Below are positions 23,432 to 31,090 of a DNA stretch of 43,883 nucleotides, piece after piece. A program made the translations under genes and the position numbers. The notes under the pieces were generated by a model. It had not been told where the DNA came from. It saw only the letters and a program-made list of their open reading frames with translations, and searched no databases. This DNA comes from Lachnospiraceae bacterium. Its GTDB lineage: Bacteria > Bacillota > Clostridia > Lachnospirales > Lachnospiraceae. The DNA lies in NCBI GenBank assembly GCA_021202635.1, contig JAJQCQ010000040.1, positions 1 through 43,883 on the forward strand, given 5' to 3'. The first letter of the stretch is position 1, and the number at the start of each line of letters is the position of its first letter.

Positions 23432-24271
23432 ATGGCAGATAAGAATATCATTTACTATTATTCCGGCTCCGGCAACAGCCTTTCCGTGGCAAAGCATATT
23501 GGCAGGAAGCTGGGAAACACGGACATTGTGTCAATCTACAAGCTGCGTGACAATGCAAACGTTCCTGCGGATTACGCGCGGGTTGGCATTGTGACTGCTA
23601 CGTGGTTCGTCCGCCCGCCGCGGATCGTGAGAGAAGTCTGTGAAAAGCTTATGCTCTCCCGGTCGCAGAAGGTATTCATCATCGCCACCTGCGGCGGCTA
23701 CGATGGCTATGTCTGCATTGACCTGAAAGCGATTCTGCAGCCCAAAACAGATTATCCGGTTCAGACGTTCATGCTGCCGATGCCGCCTAATCATATCGTA
23801 GGTTTTTCACCGATGCCGGACTGGATTGTCCGCATCTATCTGCGGCATGAGAAAAAAGCATCCGCGAGAATAGCGGAGAAGATAAAAACAGACCAGCCGA
23901 CAAAGAACCGGAAAGGACTCAACCGCAGGGCACTTTCCTGGGTATCGAAAACCTTTAACGGCTGGCTGGGAGTTGACCGCGATTCAACAGAAGGCGGGTT
24001 TTACACAACAGAAGCCTGTACAAAATGCGGTACCTGTGAGAAACTGTGTAAGAACGGAAACATCCTTCTGACGGAAGACGGCGTGGTCTGGGGGCATGAC
24101 TGCCAGCAGTGCATGGCCTGCATCATGTGGTGCCCGAACCATGCCATCCGACATCCCAATGTGCCGGAAAAACGCAGACGTTATCAGAACCCGAATATCC
24201 GGCTGGCGGATATGACGCATTCCAGATTTCATGTGGGTGGCAGTGGAAATGAAGAGGGAAATAAAACGTGA
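23432..24271 (+). CDS. EFR1-type flavodoxin/ferredoxin fusion, 279 aa
   Basis: An electron-transfer protein with an N-terminal flavodoxin-like domain (IIYYYSGSGNSLSVAKHIGRKLG, FMN phosphate loop SGSGNS) and a C-terminal double 4Fe-4S ferredoxin (Cys196/199/202/206 in ACTKCGTCEKLC and Cys224/227/230/234 in DCQQCMACIMWC-P). Such EFRO-type proteins take part in low-potential electron transfer in anaerobes. It starts at ATG 23432 behind TTGGAGGAAAAAAC, 15 nt after the second HXXEE gene. Its neighbours, an iron-sulfur aldo/keto reductase and a nitroreductase, point to a redox module. Confidence 0.9.
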   Translation: MADKNIIYYYSGSGNSLSVAKHIGRKLGNTDIVSIYKLRDNANVPADYARVGIVTATWFVRPPRIVREVCEKLMLSRSQKVFIIATCGGYDGYVCIDLKAILQPKTDYPVQTFMLPMPPNHIVGFSPMPDWIVRIYLRHEKKASARIAEKIKTDQPTKNRKGLNRRALSWVSKTFNGWLGVDRDSTEGGFYTTEACTKCGTCEKLCKNGNILLTEDGVVWGHDCQQCMACIMWCPNHAIRHPNVPEKRRRYQNPNIRLADMTHSRFHVGGSGNEEGNKT

Positions 24272-24352
24272 TGTCTGATAAGAACTGCGCAGCTGAAAGC
24301 ACAGATAACACGAAAGCCGGCAGCAAAGCCGACAGGAACAGGAGGATGACTC

Positions 24353-25561
24353 ATGAAATATAAGATTAATCCCAGAAATGGCGACAAATTATCCGTTCTT
24401 GGCTATGGCTGTATGCGGTTTGCCGGGGACAGCATCGTGACGTCGTTCACCGGCCGCTTTGATGAGAAAAAGGTGGAAAAACTGATTGTCTCCGCAGTGG
24501 AGCAGGGGATCAACTATTTTGACACGGCTTATGTGTATACCGGAAGCGAGGAGATTCTGGGCAGTGTCCTGAAAAAACACAATCTGCGGGATCAGGTTTT
24601 CATTGCTACCAAAATGCCGCTGATCATGTGCCGCAAGGCAGAGGATCTGGATAAGTTTTTCGATAAGCATCTGGAACATTTGCAGACCGATCATATCGAC
24701 TATTATCTGCTGCATATGCTGACGGATATGAAAACGTGGGAAACGCTCTGCAGCTGGGGCATCCGTGAGTGGGCCAAAGAGAAGAAGAAATCCGGACAGA
24801 TCCGGAACTTTGGATTTTCCTTCCACGGAGCGCAAAGTGAATTTCTGGCTTTGCTGGATGCGTATGACTGGGATTTCTGCCAGATTCAGTACAACTATTC
24901 GGATGAAAACTATCAGGCTGGCGTCACCGGATTGAAAGCAGCTGCGGCAAAAGGAATGCCGGTTATGATCATGGAGCCGCTTTTGGGCGGCAAGCTGGCG
25001 AAAAATCTGCCGAAAAAGGCGGTAGAGCGATTCCGGCAGACGAATCCGGACATTTCTCCGGCTGCCTGGGGATTCCGCTGGCTTTATAACCAGCCGGAGG
25101 TCACAGTAGTCTTAAGCGGCATGAATGAACAGGAACAGCTGGATGATAATGTCCGGATTGCGGACACTGCCGCGCCCGGAATGCTGACAGAGGCAGAGCA
25201 GGATGCCATCCGGGATGTCCGGGAGATTTTTAAAGAGTCCTATAAGGTCCATTGTACAGGCTGCCATTACTGCACGCCATGTCCGGCCGGAGTGGATATC
25301 CCGGCGTGTTTTACCGCTTACAATACCCGTTACTCCATCAGCAAAAGCCAGGGACTGATTCAGTATTATATGGGAACCCTGATGAGTGATAAGCCCAGCT
25401 ACGCCAGCCTGTGCAAGGAATGTGGAAAATGCGAGCAGCATTGCCCGCAGTCCCTGCCAATCCGGCAAAATCTGAAGGCGGTAGCAAAAGAATTTGAAGG
25501 CCCGTTATTTAAAGGAGCAAAAGCGGTTCTGCCGTTTTTTGTAAGGAAAAAGAAAACCTGA
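24353..25561 (+). CDS. Aldo/keto reductase with C-terminal double 4Fe-4S domain, 402 aa
   Basis: An AKR barrel (DTAYVYTGSEE with the catalytic Asp and Tyr, IATKM with the catalytic Lys, YYLLHMLTDM with His) followed by a ferredoxin tail. Cys301/304/307/310 form one cluster motif (CTGCHYCTPC) and Cys354/357/360/364 a second (CKECGKCEQHC). This architecture is common in anaerobic Firmicutes; natural substrates are mostly unknown. Electrons for the clusters could come from the preceding flavodoxin/ferredoxin. The start follows AACAGGAGGATGACTC. A short frame from 24271 overlaps the upstream end and runs into the start, perhaps coupling translation. Confidence 0.88.
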   Translation: MKYKINPRNGDKLSVLGYGCMRFAGDSIVTSFTGRFDEKKVEKLIVSAVEQGINYFDTAYVYTGSEEILGSVLKKHNLRDQVFIATKMPLIMCRKAEDLDKFFDKHLEHLQTDHIDYYLLHMLTDMKTWETLCSWGIREWAKEKKKSGQIRNFGFSFHGAQSEFLALLDAYDWDFCQIQYNYSDENYQAGVTGLKAAAAKGMPVMIMEPLLGGKLAKNLPKKAVERFRQTNPDISPAAWGFRWLYNQPEVTVVLSGMNEQEQLDDNVRIADTAAPGMLTEAEQDAIRDVREIFKESYKVHCTGCHYCTPCPAGVDIPACFTAYNTRYSISKSQGLIQYYMGTLMSDKPSYASLCKECGKCEQHCPQSLPIRQNLKAVAKEFEGPLFKGAKAVLPFFVRKKKT

Positions 25562-25635
25562 TGGAACTGCGAAGGTACTGAGCATGAACAGTTATGTCCA
25601 GATGCAGGAAATCACAGCAAAAAAAGGAGGTCATT

Positions 25636-26304
25636 ATGACATTACAGGAAGCAATGAGCGCACGACATAAAGTGAGCAAATACACGGATAAGCCGCTGTC
25701 AGCAAATGATGTTCGGCAGCTGAATGACAGAATCAAGGCTCAAAATCAGAAATATGGTCTGAACATGAAGCTTGTCACGGATAGCAAGGATGCGATGCCG
25801 GGAATTATAGCAGCGCTGATGTCAAAGGGCGTCAAAAACTACATCATTCTGGCGGGTCCGGACACGCCGGGGATTGACGAAAAACTGGGATACAGCAGTG
25901 CCGATCTGATGCTTTATGCGCAAACACTCGGCCTGAATACCTGGTGGATTGGCGGAATGTTCAGCCGTAAGAACGCAAAAAAGAATGTAAATGCGGGGGA
26001 CAACACAAAAATTATCGGAATCGTCGTGGTCGGCTATGGTGAAAATCAGGGCGTTCCACACAAATCTAAGGCGGCATCTGAGGTATCGTCTTATGACGGT
26101 ACCGCTCCGAAATGGTTTAATGAAGGGGTTAAGGCGGTTTTATTAGCTCCGACGGCCATGAACAAACAGGCATTTACCATCAAAGGTAAAGGAAATAAGG
26201 TAAGCATGACCTGCAATAATGGCTCCTATTCCGGTGCTGATCTGGGAATCGGCAAATATCATTTTGAACTCGGTGCCGGTAAGGACAATTTTGAGTGGAT
26301 GTGA
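25636..26304 (+). CDS. Nitroreductase family protein (TM1586-type), 222 aa
   Basis: A flavin enzyme of the nitroreductase superfamily. The N-terminus TLQEAMSARHKVSKYTDKPL matches the family's FMN-binding loop, and LMLYAQTLGLNTWWIGGMF plus GIVVVGYGENQGVPHKSK fit the TM1586-type subgroup, which is smaller than typical NfsB proteins. ATG 25636 follows AAAAAAGGAGGTC; the frame from 25594 is longer but unsupported. It is the last gene of the redox operon; a terminator follows at 26320. Substrate unknown; reduction of quinones or nitro-compounds is a family-level guess. Confidence 0.82.
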   Translation: MTLQEAMSARHKVSKYTDKPLSANDVRQLNDRIKAQNQKYGLNMKLVTDSKDAMPGIIAALMSKGVKNYIILAGPDTPGIDEKLGYSSADLMLYAQTLGLNTWWIGGMFSRKNAKKNVNAGDNTKIIGIVVVGYGENQGVPHKSKAASEVSSYDGTAPKWFNEGVKAVLLAPTAMNKQAFTIKGKGNKVSMTCNNGSYSGADLGIGKYHFELGAGKDNFEWM

Positions 26305-26319
26305 CATGGCGTGTTTTTG

Positions 26320-26352
26320 ACCGTCTCCAGATTTGTCTGGCGGCGGTTTTTC
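26320..26352 (+). terminator. Rho-independent terminator of the redox operon
   Basis: ACCGTCTCCAGA (from 26320) pairs with TCTGGCGGCGGT with two imperfect positions over a TTTG loop, then TTTTTC follows. It ends the operon that began at 22008. Confidence 0.65.
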
Positions 26353-26389
26353 ACATCCTCGCTCATAGGTTGGATCTCGCCTGCGTTCT

Positions 26390-26589
26390 TTAGGGCTGTT
26401 TTAATTTGCAGATGCTATCACTGCAATGCGTCGCTTTGGCAGAGAGGAAAGCGCCGATATATTTACCGGCAGACCGGGTGAGTATGTAGACCAGACCGAT
26501 CAGCACGATGATGCCGCTTGAAAAGACACTCAGCTCCAGCTGTGCGCCTGAGATCATGAAAAAGGCAGCGAAAAGGCAATTCTTCTTCG
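26390..26589 (-). pseudogene. Fragment of a cation:proton antiporter (CPA2-like)
   Basis: Reading the minus strand gives FAAFFMISGAQLELSVFSSG, then IIVLIGLVYILTRSAGKYIG and AFLSAK before the frame ends near 26390. This is a two-helix internal piece of a CPA2-type sodium/proton antiporter. There is no start and no remaining protein on either side, so it is a relic. It abuts the transposase relic, which suggests the two were joined by an insertion and later deletion. Confidence 0.6.
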
Positions 26590-26609
26590 ACCGGCTCCGT
26601 AATTCCATA

Positions 26610-26790
26610 AGGTCTGGAATCCTTTTTACTGTATAATACCGCGTACGGCTGCTCATCAATTTTAGGAAAAATATTTTCCGAAAAATACTTTGCCCATGAC
26701 TTGTTTAGAAATCTTTTTTTCTCTTTCGGTCAAAGTATTGATGGAATCGAAAAAAGAAAGCTGCTCTGTATTATTGGCCACAAATGACAT
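26610..26790 (-). pseudogene. N-terminal relic of an IS1182-like transposase
   Basis: On the minus strand ATG 26788-26790 opens MSFVANNTEQLSFFDSINTL, then TEREKKISKQVMGK, and the frame stops at 26662. A second frame continues with FSENIFPKIDEQPYAVLYSK, then KDSRP, which matches how IS1182-family transposases go on. One frameshift (near 26670-26690) plus loss of everything after about residue 60 make it a relic. The family name is from memory of the N-terminal sequence pattern. Confidence 0.6.
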
Positions 26791-27147
26791 AGGAAAATCT
26801 CCGACTTATCAAGTGCTTTCATTATAACATGAAAGCCCCAAAAAGTCTTTGTTTTATAGCAATATATTCAGTTTTCATAGTGCATTATTGTAGGACTAAA
26901 GGTAACTACCTTTTGTCGCCTGAATCAAAAACATTAAAAAAGGGTCTCATTTCAAAAAAGGGTAAAAAAAGGGTATGCGGCTTCAAAATGTTACACACTG
27001 CTCGTGGAACCCTGCGGATTTCCTGATATTTCACACATTTTTCACCTATTTTTTACAAATCTCTTACATATGTCATTTATACTTTCCGGAAATCGTGATT
27101 TGGAACGAAGGGGTCCCGGGATAAAACGGACACCGGAAAGGAGACAA
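26791..27147 (+). other. AT-rich gap upstream of the VTC operon
   Basis: No credible gene: the frame 26829-27026 has no ribosome site and unlikely composition. The last part, 27050-27140, is the 5' region of the operon at 27148, with TTTACA at 27052 and a TTTATACT sequence near 27076 as a possible promoter, and the ribosome site AAAGGAGA at 27136-27143. Confidence 0.4.
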
Positions 27148-27976
27148 TGACATCTATGGCCGCAGTACAACACTCTTTTCAAAGGTATGAAAAAAATTCC
27201 TTTTGACGCCGGGACAGTATGAAGAAATTCTTCCGGCGCTGCAGATGCGGATGGATGAGGAAGTATATGGCGTACATACGGTTTGCAGCATTTACTATGA
27301 TACACACACCTATGATCTGATTCGTGCTTCGATTGACGCGCCGGTATATAAGGAAAAATTCCGGCTGCGCAGCTATGGGGTACCGGGACGCGAGGATTAC
27401 ATATACGCGGAGATTAAGAAAAAGTGCAATGGGATTGTCTATAAGCGTCGGGTGGAAGGACATCCCGATGAGGTTCAGGAGTTTCTGGACGGAAAACGAT
27501 TGCTGCCGCATGATGAGCAGATTCAGGCGGAAATTCAGTGGTTTCTGCAAAGCTACCGGCCAGTGCCGAAGGTGTTCATCGGATATGAGCGGAGAGCGTT
27601 TCTTGGCAGGCAGGAGGCGGATCTGCGAGTGACCTTTGACTGGAACATTCGCTGGCGGTCGAATGGGCTGAACCTGATGTATGGGGATGAGGGAGCGCCT
27701 GTTCTTCCGGATGAACGGATTGTGATGGAGATAAAGATTGCACATGCGATGCCGTTGTGGCTGTCAGAGCTTTTGAGTGAGCATCGGATTTATCCGAATT
27801 CTTTTTCAAAATATGGAACTTGCTATCAGCGGTACATTGCGCCCGCGGTATTTACAGGAGGAAAAATTTATGCTGAACAGTATTATGACGAGCCCGATCA
27901 CCTTGCAGCCGCTTCTTATCTGTCTGGGAACCGCTATGGTTCTGGGCGTTCTGACCGCGCTGGTGTTCTCGTATAA
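27148..27976 (+). CDS. VTC-domain (polyphosphate polymerase-like) protein, frameshifted near the start
   Basis: The family uses an RYExK/FLL entrance to a triphosphate tunnel. From ATG 27148 (ribosome site AAAGGAGA) the frame reads MTSMAAVQHSFQRYEKNSF and stops. The frame open from 27203 continues exactly with LTPGQYEEILPALQMRMDEE. Adding one A to the A7 run at 27190-27196 restores FQRYEKKFLLTPGQYEEIL. Later parts have the family's tunnel segments (YYDTHTYDLIRASIDAPVYK, KEKFRLRSYG, EIKKKCNGIVYKRR, RVTFDWNIRW, IVMEIKIAHAMPLW, SFSKYGTCYQRYI). The 3' end overlaps the next gene by 107 nt. VTC, DUF4956 and Cthe_2159-like genes commonly sit together. Polyphosphate synthesis is a family-level inference. 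Confidence 0.75.
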
Positions 27977-28532
27977 AAACAGGGAGAGCGCCAGCTTTGC
28001 GCTGACGCTGGCCCTGCTGCCGATGACGGTAGCGACGATTATCATGCTGGTAAATGGCAATATTGGAACCGGCGTTGCTGTGGCGGGGGCGTTTGCCCTG
28101 GTTCGGTTCCGCAGCGCGCCGGGGACGGGAAGAGAGATTGCGGCTATTTTTACTACGATGGCCCTGGGCCTGGCGCTGGGTATGGGATATGTCGGCGTTG
28201 CGGTACTGTTTTTTGTACTGGTTGCAGTATTTACGCTTGTGCTGACGAAGATCGATTTTGGCGCAGTGTCGCGGGCGGAGAAACAGCTGAAAATTACGAT
28301 TCCGGAGAATTTTAATTATGAAGGGCTTTTCGATGATATTTTTCAGAAGTATCAGGTGAATGTACGGCTGGAACGGATTCGCACGACAAATATGGGGACG
28401 CTTTATGAGCTGAGTTATCATGCACAGTTTGCGGATGCGCAGGTGCCGAAGGCGTTTATTGATGAATTGCGGACGCGGAACGGGAATCTGAATATTGTGG
28501 TTGGTGATTTCGCAGAGAAAGAGATGCTCTGA
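27870..28532 (+). CDS. DUF4956 family membrane protein, 220 aa
   Basis: Three to four membrane segments (LLICLGTAMVLGVLTALVFS, FALTLALLPMTVATIIMLVN, GTGVAVAGAFALVRF, MALGLALGMGYVGVAVLFFV, VLVAVFTLVLT) lead into a soluble C-terminal domain (LKITIPENFNYEGLFDDIFQ onward). The GAFALVRFRSAPGTGREIAAIF stretch is characteristic of DUF4956. ATG 27870 is chosen because ACAGGAGGAAAAATTT precedes it; the longer frame from 27777 lies inside the VTC gene. DUF4956 genes pair with VTC genes and probably act as the membrane partner, but the role is unproven. Confidence 0.85.
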   Translation: MLNSIMTSPITLQPLLICLGTAMVLGVLTALVFSYKNRESASFALTLALLPMTVATIIMLVNGNIGTGVAVAGAFALVRFRSAPGTGREIAAIFTTMALGLALGMGYVGVAVLFFVLVAVFTLVLTKIDFGAVSRAEKQLKITIPENFNYEGLFDDIFQKYQVNVRLERIRTTNMGTLYELSYHAQFADAQVPKAFIDELRTRNGNLNIVVGDFAEKEML

Positions 28533-28596
28533 TGGGATGCAATAAATTGGAGAAGGCGTGAAGAAACCGTTTTTTTGTGTGAAAGAGGTGAATGGT

Positions 28597-30813
28597 ATGA
28601 GAAACAGGAACCGTTTGCGCAGAATCAGAGAAGCAGGGAGAAAGGCTGGAATTGTCTGCCTGGCGCTGATTTTTGCGGGAGCATATGTTTTGGAAGGAAA
28701 TGCGGCAGAGAATACTTCGGATACAGTAGAAGAAAGCGCATCGGAAGAAACGGATGCGGGTGAGGCGAGTGCAGCACAGACAGCAAACGAAAAAACAATA
28801 GATACTTATATAGATGAGGACAATGCGGCGGAGATTACGCTCTCGGATGATGGATCGACGGTCTCGGGCAGCGGCGCGTCGGTATCTGAAAATGTAATTA
28901 CAATCAGTGAAGGCGGTTCCTATTGGTTTACGGGGAGCCTGACAGACGGACAGATCCTGGTGGATGTGGATGGGGACGATACCGTGGTGCTGATGCTGGC
29001 GGGCGTGGAGATTACGAATACGACAGATGCGGCGATCTACGTGGAAAATGCGGATCGGGCGATTGTTTACCTGGTGGACGGCACGGAAAATTTGATCGCC
29101 AGCGGAGAGGATACCGGAAATTCAGCAGCGGACGGAGAAGCGGATGATACGGCCGAGGGCGGCGCGATCTGGGCAAAGGATGACCTGCTGATCGGAGGCA
29201 GCGGCGCGCTGATTGTGAAAGGATTTATCAATAACGGGATTCAGACGTCAAATGATCTTACGATCGAGAGCGGAATCATCACGGTGGAGGCTGTGAACAA
29301 TGGGATCAAAGGGAAGGATTCTGTGACGATTCTGGGCGGAACGATTACGGTGACGGCTGGCGGCGATGGCATCAAATCCGATGACACGACGGGGGATGGC
29401 TATGGCGTCGTGACGATTGAGGATGGTGAGATACAGATCGAGAGCGGTGGCGATGGCATTCAGGCGGAGACGGTGCTGACGGTTTCCGGAGGAACGATCC
29501 AGATTACCTCGGGCGGCGGCAGTGCGGAGGCAGGCACGGCAAGCGCGGCTTCTATGTCAGGCGGCTGGAGCGGTTTCTTCAGCGGCTGGGATATGGAGGA
29601 TGAGGACACGGAGAGCATGAAAGGAATCAAGGCCGGAAGTGAAATGCAGATTGCAGGCGGCACGATTCTGGTGGATTCCTGTGATGATTCGCTTCACTCA
29701 AATGGGACAATTACCATTCTGGACGGCAGTATTACGGTTTCCTCCGGTGACGATGGGGTTCACGCAGATACCGGACTGATCATTTCGGATGGAACGATTG
29801 TGGTATCACAGTCTTATGAAGGACTGGAAGGAAATCAGATCCGAATAGAAGGCGGCGAGATCCAGGTGACTGCCACGGATGACGGAATCAATGCCAATGG
29901 CGGCACGGACAGCTGGGGAATGGGCTGGGGTAGGATGGGCACAGGCAGCGGCATGGATTCGGACAGCGATACAGGTACAGATGTCTCGGAAGAAGCTTCA
30001 GAGGGAACGCCGTGGCTTTTAATTACGGGCGGAACGATCTGGGTGAACGCGCAGGGGGATGGTTTGGACTCGAATGCGGATCTGACGATCGAAGGCGGCA
30101 CGATTATTGTGGACGGGCCTTCTGACAGCATGAACGGTTCCATTGACTCTGGAACGGAAAACGGCGGAACCTGCACCATCAGCGGCGGCACGATTCTGGC
30201 AATCGGTGCGTCCGGTATGGCGGAAACATTCAGCAGCAGCTCGACGCAGTGTTCGTTTCTGCTCAGCCTTTCTTCGAATTATGCGGCGGGAAGCGTGATC
30301 ACGATCTGCGACGCGGAGGGGAATGTGCTGCTTGAACATACCTCCGAGAGAGCCTTTTCTTCTATTATATATAGTTCCGCGGACCTGGAAGAGGGCGGCA
30401 CTTATCAGATCATGGTGGACAGTGATGCGACGGAAATCACGCTGACCGCTGTGACGGGGAGCTATTCCTGGTCAGGGGAGAGCAGCGGAACGGTTGGGTT
30501 TGGAAGCTTTGGCGGACAGATGGGCGGTGGCCGGATGAATAATAACTTCAGTGGCCAGATGGGCAGTAATGACGACAGTTCACAGATGGAGGAAAGTATG
30601 GAGGAAGGTCAGTCTCCGGATGCGGGCGAGGGAGAAGATATGCCTGAGGATTCGGATGACGGCGACAAAGGCCGGCAGGCAGGAGATTTCTATAGCGGGG
30701 AGACAGATCAGCAGGAAGATGATTCAAGCGACGATGACAGCCAGGGTTCGGATGCTTCGGGATCCGGAAGCGGCGGAAATAGCAGCAGGTCGGCTTCTGG
30801 AGAGATGATCTGA
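28597..30813 (+). CDS. Secreted carbohydrate-binding-like protein (Cthe_2159 type), 738 aa
   Basis: A signal sequence (basic RNRLRRIREAGRK, then hydrophobic IVCLALIFAGAYVLEG, cleavage near GNAA) is followed by an acidic linker. From about residue 75 come many short repeats with Gly, Asp, Ile and Thr (GGDGIKSDD, SGGDGIQAE, DDGVHADTGL, GDGLDSNADL), which fit a right-handed beta helix as in Cthe_2159, a pectin-binding calcium protein. The C-terminus, from about residue 660, is a low-complexity Ser/Asp/Gly tail without a sorting motif. ATG 28597 follows AAAGAGGTGAATGGT; a GTG at 28558 is a weaker alternative. It is the last gene of the VTC operon, and a terminator follows. Confidence 0.8.
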   Translation: MRNRNRLRRIREAGRKAGIVCLALIFAGAYVLEGNAAENTSDTVEESASEETDAGEASAAQTANEKTIDTYIDEDNAAEITLSDDGSTVSGSGASVSENVITISEGGSYWFTGSLTDGQILVDVDGDDTVVLMLAGVEITNTTDAAIYVENADRAIVYLVDGTENLIASGEDTGNSAADGEADDTAEGGAIWAKDDLLIGGSGALIVKGFINNGIQTSNDLTIESGIITVEAVNNGIKGKDSVTILGGTITVTAGGDGIKSDDTTGDGYGVVTIEDGEIQIESGGDGIQAETVLTVSGGTIQITSGGGSAEAGTASAASMSGGWSGFFSGWDMEDEDTESMKGIKAGSEMQIAGGTILVDSCDDSLHSNGTITILDGSITVSSGDDGVHADTGLIISDGTIVVSQSYEGLEGNQIRIEGGEIQVTATDDGINANGGTDSWGMGWGRMGTGSGMDSDSDTGTDVSEEASEGTPWLLITGGTIWVNAQGDGLDSNADLTIEGGTIIVDGPSDSMNGSIDSGTENGGTCTISGGTILAIGASGMAETFSSSSTQCSFLLSLSSNYAAGSVITICDAEGNVLLEHTSERAFSSIIYSSADLEEGGTYQIMVDSDATEITLTAVTGSYSWSGESSGTVGFGSFGGQMGGGRMNNNFSGQMGSNDDSSQMEESMEEGQSPDAGEGEDMPEDSDDGDKGRQAGDFYSGETDQQEDDSSDDDSQGSDASGSGSGGNSSRSASGEMI

Positions 30814-30825
30814 AGATGCAGAGAC

Positions 30826-30875
30826 AAAAGGTCATGAGGAGAACGTTCACGTTCCGGCGCATGGCCTTTTCTTTG
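30826..30875 (+). terminator. Rho-independent terminator
   Basis: AAAAGGTCATG (30826-30836) pairs with CATGGCCTTTT (30860-30870), and an inner GAACGT/ACGTTC stem stabilises it; TTTTCTTT follows. Confidence 0.75.
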
Positions 30876-30920
30876 CCTTCAGGTTACGCTAATGACTCGC
30901 GTGAGACTTGTAAACGGTGA

Positions 30921-30949
30921 TTGCTTTTTCGAGCTGCTCGTGTTAAGAT
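30921..30949 (+). promoter_or_regulatory. Possible promoter of the beta-galactosidase gene
   Basis: TTGCTT (30921-30926), a 17-bp spacer and TAAGAT (30944-30949) lie about 140 nt before ATG 31091. The intervening leader shows no strong terminator. Confidence 0.4.
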
Positions 30950-31090
30950 GTGACACACTGAGGTTACTGGCTGCAGTTTACAACCCGATCATGCACTGGC
31001 TGGATGGTCATGGCTCCTCCTGCATGAAGTGTGGGATGCCGCATGTTGAGGGTTGAAAGTATAGTAATCCACTGAGAAGGCAGAGGAGGA

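Noticed and set aside
24271-24363. 30-residue frame between flavodoxin and aldo/keto reductase genes
   Set aside because: Overlaps the upstream stop and runs into the next start; may couple translation, but there is no support for a product.
26829-27026. 65-aa frame in the AT-rich gap
   Set aside because: No ribosome site, low-complexity lysine-rich end, no family; likely chance in AT-rich DNA.
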